Positions 1-6,207 of a DNA stretch of 33,309 nt are shown here, piece after piece; position 1 is the stretch's first letter, and the number at the start of each line of letters is the position of its first letter. Position numbers and translations under genes: made by a program. The DNA is from Ilumatobacteraceae bacterium. GTDB lineage: Bacteria > Actinomycetota > Acidimicrobiia > Acidimicrobiales > Ilumatobacteraceae. The stretch is from positions 1 through 33,309 of the forward strand of contig SHUW01000007.1 of assembly GCA_009694465.1 (NCBI GenBank). Reading direction: 5' to 3'. Under the pieces are notes generated by a model. The model ran no database searches. It was given only the letters and a program-made list of their open reading frames with translations, and was not told the DNA's origin.

Positions 1-1381
1 TCGGGAGATCAGAATGAAACGAAAGTGGAATACCTCGTCGAAGTACAGATGCAGAACGCACCATCGCATCAGCCCGCTCTGGGCCGAGACCCCATGCACT
101 GTATTTGTCGGCAAATCCAACGGGATAGTACGGATTCGCAGACACGATTGCGCCAAGGCTCGCAATTCTCTCCACTTGGTCTTCTGTTGAGTTTGCGAAG
201 TGCACGATGACTGTCCGGTGATCATTTCTTGGCTGACGGCGTTGTGCTTCCTCAATGATATTAAGAAGAACTTCAAGACCAAGGTCTCCATTGACATGAA
301 TATGTATCTGCCATTCGGCATCCCAATACGTGTCGAAAACGAGTTTTAGTTGATCGGGCTCCATCATCCATTGGCCGTGATGGTCAGCATCTGGTTTGCC
401 CTCGTGGTCAAGATACGGATCTTTCATCTGCATCAATTGTGAAATGATTGCACCATCGGCAAAAAGTTTGACATGACGGTCGATCACTCTGACCTTGGTT
501 CCTTTTCCAAATTCGACCTGGCTGCGAGCATCAGCCACGAACTGCTCGGGTGATAATTGCCGTAATGGTTGGGTGCGTGCCTCAACCATGAAAGTACTTT
601 CGAACGGCACATCCTCATGGCCGAGAATTTCTTGATAGAGATCCCATGGCTCACTTGTCCACCAAATACCAGGTTCGTTGATCGCTGTTACGCCGTTCAT
701 ATGCAGATACTCAACTAATTGTTTCAATCCGAGATGAAATCGCTCGCGGGTCATGAAATGCGGCAGAAGATACTTGGCGAGAACAATCATGAATCCGTTT
801 TCATAAAAATGCCCGCGCGCCCAATCGAGTTGCTCGCTGGCGAGTCCAAAGCCCTGGGTCAACTCGCGGGTCAGCCCAATTGCGTCGAGAGCCGCCGAAT
901 TGAGAATCCATTCATGACAGGATCGTTGCCATATTGCAGTCGGGCGATCTCCAACCAACATGTCAAGGCGTTCGCGACTGAGCGGACCATGCCACAACTC
1001 GTGCCATCCCCATGAAAAGAGCCACTCGCCTTCTGCTAAAGATTGGTGCGCAGCGAGTAGACGATCGCTGTAATCGGTTTCATTTGAACACGCCACAAAT
1101 GTTCGGTGTGGCAGAACCCAGTCTTCTGGTGCGATGACTTCGGTTGTCAACGTGGTCGCCCCAAGCATCGGGTGCAGGTGTTGATCAATGAGTCCCGGAA
1201 CAAGAACACGATCAGCGAACACATGTGACACTTCATGATCGGAGCCAACTGTGGCCAGAACTTCTTCAAGTGATCCGACGGCGAGAAACTGACCGTCTCG
1301 AATAGCTACTGCCTGCGCCGACGGGCAATCGTCGTTCATTGTGATGATGCGCTTGGCCTGATAGACAACGGTCTTTGACAT
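1..1381 (-). CDS. Amidohydrolase family 3 (YtcJ-like), 3'-truncated by window edge
   Basis: My reverse-strand translation gives 460 codons open to the window edge, so the C-terminus is missing. The product is a metal-dependent amidohydrolase of the YtcJ / Amidohydro_3 type; the substrate cannot be told. The first metal motif is D66-Q-H68-L-H70-P after a short beta-sandwich N-terminus. Further on come a K-L-F-A-D-G stretch (usual place of the bridging lysine), an I-H-V-N-G-D motif, a V-H-F-A-N segment and, near the truncated end, F-H-S-D-L-P, all in the family order. The ATG at 1381 is supported by a TACGAT box six bases upstream. It follows the ybaK 3' repeat (stop at 1432-1434) by 50 bases, so it may be a further inserted gene of that locus. 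Family assignment is firm, function open. Confidence 0.88.
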   Translation of the reverse strand, partial: MSKTVVYQAKRIITMNDDCPSAQAVAIRDGQFLAVGSLEEVLATVGSDHEVSHVFADRVLVPGLIDQHLHPMLGATTLTTEVIAPEDWVLPHRTFVACSNETDYSDRLLAAHQSLAEGEWLFSWGWHELWHGPLSRERLDMLVGDRPTAIWQRSCHEWILNSAALDAIGLTRELTQGFGLASEQLDWARGHFYENGFMIVLAKYLLPHFMTRERFHLGLKQLVEYLHMNGVTAINEPGIWWTSEPWDLYQEILGHEDVPFESTFMVEARTQPLRQLSPEQFVADARSQVEFGKGTKVRVIDRHVKLFADGAIISQLMQMKDPYLDHEGKPDADHHGQWMMEPDQLKLVFDTYWDAEWQIHIHVNGDLGLEVLLNIIEEAQRRQPRNDHRTVIVHFANSTEDQVERIASLGAIVSANPYYPVGFADKYSAWGLGPERADAMVRSASVLRRGIPLSFHSDLP

Positions 1382-1387
1382 CACCGA

Positions 1388-1393
1388 ATCGTA
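1388..1393 (-). promoter_or_regulatory. -10 box (leaderless type) of the amidohydrolase
   Basis: TACGAT on the minus strand, six bases before the ATG at 1381. It lies in the 50-base gap after repeat copy A. Confidence 0.5.
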
Positions 1394-1431
1394 ATCCGTA
1401 CAACAACCTGCCAAGTACGCAGGATGAGCAG

Positions 1432-1623
1432 TTAAATGCGCTTCAGGTCGGTAACCACGCCACCAGCAACACGCACGATGTCATTCGGATTCGCACCGAA
1501 GTTGTCATTCCACGTTCCCGCAGCAGCCCACACTTCGTCGTACTGCAACAAGTCTGGATCCACGAACACACGTAGTTGAGTGCTGTGACCAAAGGGAGGC
1601 ACGCCACCATTGGTTTAGGCAAC
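1432..1623 (-). pseudogene. Partial 3' copy A of the ybaK-like gene (direct repeat)
   Basis: Read on the minus strand this is a truncated copy of the last about 57 codons of the intact ybaK-like gene at 2775-3257. It starts at the G-G-V-P-P-F-G-H loop and ends with V-T-D-L-K-R-I and its own stop. The reading frame is intact after the junction, but the codon four before the homology is TAA, so it cannot be read through from upstream; an internal GTG could start a short peptide. Identity to the intact gene is roughly nine-tenths by eye. It shares a further 14-base stretch (1610-1623) with copy B that the intact gene lacks. It sits directly after the GNAT stop codon (1624-1626). Either a remnant or a recombination tract; no function is claimed. 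Confidence 0.85.
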
Positions 1624-2139
1624 CTATTCTCTTCCGAACGTTTCGAATTCTGCTCGTCCGATTGACATCACCAAGCAATCATCATCACCGAACCGTCGGG
1701 GTCCCACTTCTTCGAAACCGAGCCGTCTGTAAAACGCAATGGCACGTTGATTTGATTGCAGCGGATCAATCACTATTGAACTGGCACCGTGTTTGACAAA
1801 ACAGAGTTTGAATGCCTCTTCCATCATTTTGGTTCCATGACCCTTTGATCGATACATAGGCTCCCCAATCCAGATATCTATCGCCCACGAATTCTGCGGA
1901 GCGTTGTCACCCCAATAGTGGCTCTCCTCCTGAAGTGCATCAATGATTACAACCATTCCGATTGGAACAGAATCAACCTCTGCTATCAGAAACTCACGCC
2001 AGTTAACACTGCGTGGTAGTTCATAGTCCCAGTCATAATTGTCGTCGTCACCACCCCATGACGTGGCCTCTTCGTCTTCATCCCACTTCTCCAAAACTGG
2101 GACATCTTCAATTGTCGCGTTGCGAAGATTTACAGACAT
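1624..2139 (-). CDS. GNAT N-acetyltransferase, AAC(6')-like
   Basis: This 171-residue protein is a GCN5-related acetyltransferase that would move an acetyl group from acetyl-CoA to an amine. The acetyl-CoA pyrophosphate loop R97-x-x-G100-x-G102 is clear, followed by an I-D-P-x-x-S-N-x-R-A-I-x-F-Y-x-x-x-G-F segment, the C-terminal signature of the branch that includes AAC(6')-Ib-type aminoglycoside acetyltransferases. The N-terminal third is very acidic (several D/E runs up to residue 40). The substrate cannot be deduced, and drug resistance is not implied. The gene fills exactly the space between two ybaK 3' repeats: its stop abuts copy A and its start lies 16 bases after the stop of copy B. 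A TAATCT box six bases upstream supports the ATG. Three 60-base lines counted by hand gave 25, 27 and 32 G+C, slightly low for the window. Confidence 0.85.
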   Translation of the reverse strand: MSVNLRNATIEDVPVLEKWDEDEEATSWGGDDDNYDWDYELPRSVNWREFLIAEVDSVPIGMVVIIDALQEESHYWGDNAPQNSWAIDIWIGEPMYRSKGHGTKMMEEAFKLCFVKHGASSIVIDPLQSNQRAIAFYRRLGFEEVGPRRFGDDDCLVMSIGRAEFETFGRE

Positions 2140-2145
2140 AGAGAC

Positions 2146-2151
2146 AGATTA
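2146..2151 (-). promoter_or_regulatory. -10 box (leaderless type) of the GNAT gene
   Basis: TAATCT on the minus strand, six bases before the ATG at 2139 and immediately after the stop codon of repeat copy B. The inserted gene thus seems to carry its own promoter. Confidence 0.5.
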
Positions 2152-2155
2152 TGGT

Positions 2156-2347
2156 CTAAAGGCGCTTCAGGTCGGTGACTACTCCACCAGCGACACGAAC
2201 GATGTCTGTCGGCGATGCGCCAAAGTTGTCATTCCATGTTCCCGCTGCAGCCCACACTTCGTCGTACTGCAATAAGTCTGGATCCACGAACACACGTAGT
2301 TGAGTGCTGTGACCAAAGGGAGGCACGCCACCATTGGTTTAAGCAAC
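2156..2347 (-). pseudogene. Partial 3' copy B of the ybaK-like gene (direct repeat)
   Basis: Second truncated copy of the ybaK-like 3' end, same orientation and breakpoint as copy A (offset 724 bases). It keeps the frame from the G-G-V-P-P-F-G-H loop to V-T-D-L-K-R-L and a TAG stop. It shows the same in-frame TAA just upstream of the homology. The half nearest the junction is almost identical to copy A, while the half nearest the stop differs from both A and the intact gene at many positions. It starts 18 bases after the stop codon of the DUF3703 gene. A small peptide from an internal GTG is possible but unsupported. Confidence 0.85.
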
Positions 2348-2365
2348 CCTTGACGAACATCTAGA

Positions 2366-2734
2366 TCAGTCGATTCGCTGCCCTGCTCGTTGGAGTACCT
2401 CTGCAAGTTCTCCAGTAATCGGCATTGGCTGAGTGGCCGGAACACGAGCACGCCCTGTGTTCCCCGTTGGATAGCGACCCGATAACGAACCAGGACCTGC
2501 CACAGCAATCCTCGATAACTGACCCCGAACTTCACGCACATCTCGTTGCAGCATTGCAGTGACAAACATGGACCCATGCACCCTCACATGCAACAGTGCC
2601 CACGGCTGACTGAGAACATGTGCATCTTCTAGCAGTGTCCAACAACGGTCGAAGTCCTTTGACTTGCGCGCTTGACGCGACTCAATGAGATTCTGTTGAA
2701 GACGTGTGTGAATCTCTTCAGTCGGACGAGCCAT
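2366..2734 (-). CDS. DUF3703 family protein
   Basis: This 122-residue protein is recognised from the DUF3703 pattern: an N-terminal helical part with an L-E-x-A-H-V-L-x-Q motif, then L-H-V-R-V-H, a V-R-E-V-R-G-Q-L region, and the C-terminal P-T-G-N-T-G ... P-M-P-I signature. The family has no established activity. It is soluble, with no signal peptide or membrane segment. The ATG is supported by a TAGATT box six bases upstream. It lies between the intact ybaK-like gene (40 bases upstream) and repeat copy B (18 bases downstream), and so forms one unit of the gene-plus-repeat pattern. Family assignment is from memory of the motif order. Confidence 0.75.
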   Translation of the reverse strand: MARPTEEIHTRLQQNLIESRQARKSKDFDRCWTLLEDAHVLSQPWALLHVRVHGSMFVTAMLQRDVREVRGQLSRIAVAGPGSLSGRYPTGNTGRARVPATQPMPITGELAEVLQRAGQRID

Positions 2735-2740
2735 GTTTCA

Positions 2741-2746
2741 AATCTA
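2741..2746 (-). promoter_or_regulatory. -10 box (leaderless type) of the DUF3703 gene
   Basis: TAGATT on the minus strand, six bases before the ATG at 2734, within the 40-base gap after the ybaK-like stop codon. Confidence 0.5.
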
Positions 2747-2774
2747 TTTGATTAGGTCTGAAGAAACGCGTCGC

Positions 2775-3257
2775 CTAGGCGCGCTTGAGGTCAGTGACCA
2801 CGCCACCAGCAACACGCACGATGTCAGCAGGTGCTGCACCGAAGTTGTCGTTCCACGTTCCCGCAGCAGCCCACACCTCGTCGTACTGCAACAAGTCCGG
2901 ATCAACAAACACACGCAGTTGTGTGCTGTGACCAAAGGGAGGCACGCCACCAATCGGAAATCCTGTGGCTTGGCGCACGACATCAGCATCGACCCGAGTG
3001 CACTTCAATCCCCCAGCAGCCAAGGCCAACTTCTTTTCGTCAAGTTGGTTCACCCCGCTGACATACGCCAAGACCACTTCGCCATCGACAGCAAAAATCA
3101 GGCTCTTCACAATCTGCCCGAGCTCAACGCCGATGGCTGCTGCTGCATCGGCCGCAGTCTTGGTGCCATCGGGGAAACGCCGTGGAACAATCTCAAGCCC
3201 CAGGGCACGAGCAGCCTCGACCACGCGAACGACGTTGGGATGCAGTGCTTCACTCAT
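2775..3257 (-). CDS. YbaK/EbsC-type aminoacyl-tRNA deacylase
   Basis: This 160-residue protein has the YbaK / prolyl-tRNA synthetase-associated fold, whose members hydrolyse mischarged aminoacyl-tRNAs in trans. Visible marks are the V-K-S-L-I-F strand (about residues 49-54), an R-x-A-T-G-F-P-I-G-G-V-P-P-F-G-H segment containing the family's conserved glycine-rich loop, and the C-terminal V-F-V-D-x-x-L strand. Length is typical and the gene looks intact. The start follows the pterin dehydratase stop by three bases, with a TACTCT box seven bases upstream. Its last 57 codons are repeated twice downstream (1432-1623 and 2156-2347), with the breakpoint at the glycine-rich loop. Which tRNA is edited cannot be said. 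Confidence 0.85.
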   Translation of the reverse strand: MSEALHPNVVRVVEAARALGLEIVPRRFPDGTKTAADAAAAIGVELGQIVKSLIFAVDGEVVLAYVSGVNQLDEKKLALAAGGLKCTRVDADVVRQATGFPIGGVPPFGHSTQLRVFVDPDLLQYDEVWAAAGTWNDNFGAAPADIVRVAGGVVTDLKRA

Positions 3258-3260
3258 AAA

Positions 3261-3515
3261 TCAAAGAGTACCCGATGCCAATAACTGATCAATTGCCTCA
3301 GCCAAACCTCGATCACGCTCAGTCACAACACCTTTATCGTGGCTGATCAAAGTGATATGCACCGTGTTGTAACTATTGCTCCAGTCGGGATGGTGATCCA
3401 TCGTTTCTGCCAAAACTGCCACTTGGTTCATGAAAGTCCAGGCCTCAACAAAATCGGCGAATTCAAAATCACGATGCAAACCTTGACCATCTTCATGCCA
3501 AGCGCTGAGATTCAT
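3261..3515 (-). CDS. 4a-hydroxytetrahydrobiopterin dehydratase (pterin carbinolamine dehydratase)
   Basis: This small 84-residue protein matches the PCD/PhhB family, which dehydrates 4a-hydroxytetrahydropterin to recycle the cofactor; bacterial homologues are often found away from phenylalanine hydroxylase. The F-x-F-x-D-F-x-x-A-W-x-F helix is followed by the active-site H-H-P-D-W, then Y-N-T-V-H-I-T-L-x-S-H-D and V-T-E-R-D. It is slightly shorter than the usual 95-105 residues, lacking part of the N-terminal strand, but the catalytic block is complete. The ATG overlaps the sufC stop by four bases, so it is translationally coupled to the suf operon. That position suggests a metal or Fe-S related house-keeping role, but this is inference. 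Confidence 0.88.
   Translation of the reverse strand: MNLSAWHEDGQGLHRDFEFADFVEAWTFMNQVAVLAETMDHHPDWSNSYNTVHITLISHDKGVVTERDRGLAEAIDQLLASGTL
3265..3270 (-). promoter_or_regulatory. -10 box (leaderless type) of the ybaK-like gene
   Basis: TACTCT on the minus strand, seven bases before the ATG at 3257. It lies inside the last codons of the pterin dehydratase gene, so it would add to read-through from the suf operon. Confidence 0.4.
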
Positions 3516-4303
3516 GGAAATAAATTTAATCCCATCGGATCGCTCGTCGACGCTTCTTCAACAGTTTCTTCGGGGGTGAAAGCAGCGTAGCCATCTCGCT
3601 CAAGAACGTCTGCGAGTTCAGGGCCGCCAGTTTCAACAATGCGTCCCTTCACCAAAATATGAATCTTGCTCGGGCGAAGTTCAGCCAGTACACGACTGTA
3701 GTGAGTGATCACTAGAGCACCGAGCCCATCCTGTTCGGTGGCATCCATGACCCGGCGGGCGCAATCACGCAATGCATCAACATCGAGACCAGAGTCCAGT
3801 TCATCCAAAATCACGAATAATGGTTTGAGGATTGACAATTGCAGTGTCTCGTTACGCTTTTTCTCGCCGCCTGATAAATCAACGTTAAGCGGACGTTCTA
3901 AGAACTTCTCGTCAAAGTGAATGCGAGCAGCCTCGGTCTTGAGCAAAGTATCAAGGCGAGCGATGTCTCCGTCGCGACCGCGGCCTTTCAAAGCCTCTGA
4001 CAAAACATCGTTCAACATTACGCCTGGAACTTCAGTCGGGTACTGCAGCACCAAGTGCAACCCAGCAACTGCACGTTGCCATGTCGGTAATCCCAACATT
4101 TCAACACCATCAAGTAGTACTGATCCAGAACTAATGCTGTAGCCCTTGCGACCCAACACGACTGCCGACAAAGTGCTCTTACCAGCACCATTCGGGCCCA
4201 TCACCGCGTGCACTTCGCCTGATGAAATTTTTAGGTTGACACCATGGAGAATCTTTTTATTACCCACTGATGCGTGAAGATCACGTATTTCAAGTGTGCT
4301 CAT
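3512..4303 (-). CDS. sufC: Fe-S cluster assembly ATPase SufC
   Basis: This 263-residue ABC-type ATPase drives the SufBCD scaffold. Walker A is G36-P-N-G-A-G-K-S-T44, the Q-loop lies near residue 87, the signature L-S-G-G-E-K-K-R is at 143-150 with the K-K-R-N-E form typical of SufC, and Walker B ends D167-E168. About 15 extra residues follow the usual C-terminus. No membrane segment is present, as expected for this cytosolic ABC protein. It overlaps the Rieske gene upstream and the pterin dehydratase gene downstream by four bases each. Confidence 0.97.
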   Translation of the reverse strand: MSTLEIRDLHASVGNKKILHGVNLKISSGEVHAVMGPNGAGKSTLSAVVLGRKGYSISSGSVLLDGVEMLGLPTWQRAVAGLHLVLQYPTEVPGVMLNDVLSEALKGRGRDGDIARLDTLLKTEAARIHFDEKFLERPLNVDLSGGEKKRNETLQLSILKPLFVILDELDSGLDVDALRDCARRVMDATEQDGLGALVITHYSRVLAELRPSKIHILVKGRIVETGGPELADVLERDGYAAFTPEETVEEASTSDPMGLNLFP

Positions 4304-4623
4304 GACGCTGATCCTTTTGCTGAAACATGTACATCGCCATTGATAACGCTGGCTGGAAAAACGGGTACGGGCTGTGTAGCAGGGAACGTGTTTGGTAGTC
4401 CCGTTGTCAAACTAAATGCGCTTCCGTGCTTAGGGCATTCGAGTTGCTTCTCGGCGCACCACACTTCACCACCATCACTGAGAGAAACGTTGGCATGGCT
4501 GCACACATCTCCGATGGCGTACACATCATCGCCAATTCGCACTAAGGCAACGGCAACGCCATCTACGGAGACTTTCTTAGCAGTACCGGATTCAATTTCA
4601 TCAAGGCGACAGACGATACTCAC
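4300..4623 (-). CDS. Rieske [2Fe-2S] ferredoxin-like protein of the suf cluster
   Basis: This 107-residue soluble Rieske domain protein has the two ligand pairs C41-S-H43 and C63-P-K-H66, which bind a [2Fe-2S] cluster through two Cys and two His. It resembles the ferredoxin component of non-haem dioxygenases, but there is no oxygenase here. It lies between sufD and sufC with four-base overlaps on both sides, an arrangement known from other Actinobacteria, so it is probably an electron carrier or accessory of Fe-S cluster assembly. The precise role has not been settled as far as I know. Confidence 0.93.
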   Translation of the reverse strand: MSIVCRLDEIESGTAKKVSVDGVAVALVRIGDDVYAIGDVCSHANVSLSDGGEVWCAEKQLECPKHGSAFSLTTGLPNTFPATQPVPVFPASVINGDVHVSAKGSAS

Positions 4624-5795
4624 GCGCCGACTCCAATCGAGAGTTTGTTGGCAACCTGTTGGCGCAACGATGTGGCCAAATTACCCACTGGCAGTTGAGC
4701 AAGTACTTCATCAAAGAAACCAAGCACTACAAGCCGTTGCGCAACATCGGGGTTGACACCCCGACTCTCGAGATAGAACAACTGATCTTCGTCAATCGGG
4801 CCAACTGTTGATGCATGACTGCACTTCACATCATTGGTTTCGATTTCAAGGTTGGGAACGCTTTCGGCCCAAGCACCATGTGACAAAGTCAGGTTACGAT
4901 TGGTCTGATAGGCGACAGAACCTTTGGCATTGTTGTGAATCTTGATGAGGCCGGTGTACACACTTTTCGCAGTGTCCTGCACCGCACCCTTGAACAACAG
5001 ATCGCTCGTTGTGCGTGGCGCGGCATGCTCTTGCAAAGTACGAAAATCGTGCATTTGAGTTCCACCGGCAAAGTACAAGGCTACCTGACGAGTATTACTA
5101 CCTTGGCCGAGTAAACGAGCCGCAGTACTCACTCGCGCGTAATCTCCACCCAGGGCAACAGTGGCCAGCAAAGTGTCGGAATCGCGATGACCTTGACTGT
5201 GATGCTCACCAATCTGCCATGCCTTGTCACCAAGTTCATTGATCGCCAAATATCGCACTCGAGCAGATTGCGCTGCACGAGCATCAAGGACCGGGACTAC
5301 CAGCGAACGGACGCCGTCGTTAGAGATGAAACGCTCGACAACAGTGACCTCGCTATTTTCGGCTGCGTCAATCACGAGACGAGGAAAATAAATATTTCCT
5401 TCGCCATTTAAAGTATGAGTGACAATGATCGGTTCGCTCGCCACGACACCGCGCGCCACTGAGATCACGATCACATCCATGTGCGCCAGATTTAAACTGT
5501 TAAACAAGTCGCTACTTGTTGTCTCACTAAAGAGGTCGGTCAAAGCGGGATCAAGAGCAACTGCTGAGGCCGATACCTGAGTGACGGTCACCGCGTCGGA
5601 AAGCCCAGTGATGCTCGTCGGCGTTTCGGCCACGGTAAAGGTTGCAAGATCTAGTTCGCCAATGCGGCTATAACGCCAAATCTCTTCGTCAGTGGTGGGG
5701 AATGACGCTGCAGTTGCCCGCTCGTGAGCGGATTGGCGAACCTGAGACCAGGTGGCACCAAGACTGAGCGCCGCATCGGGGGTAAGAACGGGCAC
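4620..5795 (-). CDS. sufD: Fe-S cluster assembly scaffold protein SufD
   Basis: This 391-residue paralogue of SufB pairs with it in the SufBC2D scaffold. The right-handed beta-helix core is followed by the signature C-S-H327-A-S-T-V-G-P-I-D-x-D-Q-L-F-Y-L-x-S-R-G. H327 aligns with E. coli SufD His360, which is needed for cluster building. The start is taken as the GTG at 5795 because a TAATAT box lies six bases before it; the N-terminus then reads M-P-V-L-T-P-D. It is separated from the upstream four-cysteine protein by 44 bases and overlaps the Rieske gene by four. Confidence 0.95.
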   Translation of the reverse strand: MPVLTPDAALSLGATWSQVRQSAHERATAASFPTTDEEIWRYSRIGELDLATFTVAETPTSITGLSDAVTVTQVSASAVALDPALTDLFSETTSSDLFNSLNLAHMDVIVISVARGVVASEPIIVTHTLNGEGNIYFPRLVIDAAENSEVTVVERFISNDGVRSLVVPVLDARAAQSARVRYLAINELGDKAWQIGEHHSQGHRDSDTLLATVALGGDYARVSTAARLLGQGSNTRQVALYFAGGTQMHDFRTLQEHAAPRTTSDLLFKGAVQDTAKSVYTGLIKIHNNAKGSVAYQTNRNLTLSHGAWAESVPNLEIETNDVKCSHASTVGPIDEDQLFYLESRGVNPDVAQRLVVLGFFDEVLAQLPVGNLATSLRQQVANKLSIGVGA

Positions 5796-5801
5796 GGGTA
5801 A

Positions 5802-5807
5802 ATATTA
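5802..5807 (-). promoter_or_regulatory. -10 box (leaderless type) of sufD
   Basis: TAATAT on the minus strand, six bases before the GTG at 5795. It would give the sufD-Rieske-sufC part its own transcript beside any read-through from sufB, and it supports the GTG start. Confidence 0.5.
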
Positions 5808-5839
5808 CTACCGCCGTAGGAGAAATTCACCCTACAAGT

Positions 5840-6187
5840 TCAGTCCTTTGGACGACGTCGAAAGAATCGCTTGATTCCCCGACCACGTTCTCGTTCGGCT
5901 TGGACCTCAGCGAGCACCTCGGCTCCAATGGCGTTGAGGATCTCTTCGGCCTCGTCGAGCACCGCCGCCGCTGATCCATCATCAAGACCTGGTGGTTCGG
6001 GCGTATTACGCGGTGGTATGAGAGATCCGTAAGCCCAGCCGGCATCAGGACGGCGAGCATAAGCACTGCAGTTTTCAGGACAACGCCAAGGAGCGTCAGG
6101 AGCTAAATCAAGATTGCACTTGCGAACCGTGTCGCCGTTGGCATAAGTACGGCTTTCGAAGTTTTTGCATTCTTGGCGCATGGGCAT
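5840..6187 (-). CDS. Unrecognised four-cysteine protein between sufB and sufD
   Basis: I do not recognise a named family. From the ATG at 6187 the protein has 115 residues. Its N-terminal third holds four cysteines, C7, C24, C36 and C40 (spacing x16, x11, x3), in a W-R-C-P-E-N-C context that looks like a metal or Fe-S site. A proline-rich linker follows, then an acidic alpha-helical stretch (about 70-100) and a strongly basic tail (R-F-F-R-R-R). No signal peptide or membrane segment is visible. A TAGTGT box six bases upstream decides the start over the GTG three bases earlier. Lying between sufB (20 bases upstream) and sufD (44 downstream), it is a candidate accessory factor of cluster assembly; that is inference from position and cysteines only. 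Confidence 0.75.
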   Translation of the reverse strand: MPMRQECKNFESRTYANGDTVRKCNLDLAPDAPWRCPENCSAYARRPDAGWAYGSLIPPRNTPEPPGLDDGSAAAVLDEAEEILNAIGAEVLAEVQAERERGRGIKRFFRRRPKD

Positions 6188-6193
6188 CACCCC

Positions 6194-6199
6194 ACACTA
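6194..6199 (-). promoter_or_regulatory. -10 box (leaderless type) of the four-cysteine protein gene
   Basis: TAGTGT on the minus strand, six bases before the ATG at 6187. It favours this ATG over the in-frame GTG at 6190. Confidence 0.4.
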
Positions 6200-6207
6200 G
6201 ATGCGAA

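Noticed and set aside
1610-1623. Integron attC site at the repeat junction
   Set aside because: GTTTAGGC has an extra base against the core site, no matching second core is found in both copies, the repeats are coding-derived and no integrase is present.
1375-2275. Plus-strand reading frames over the ybaK repeats
   Set aside because: They are antisense shadows; the minus-strand frames carry the conserved YbaK residues.
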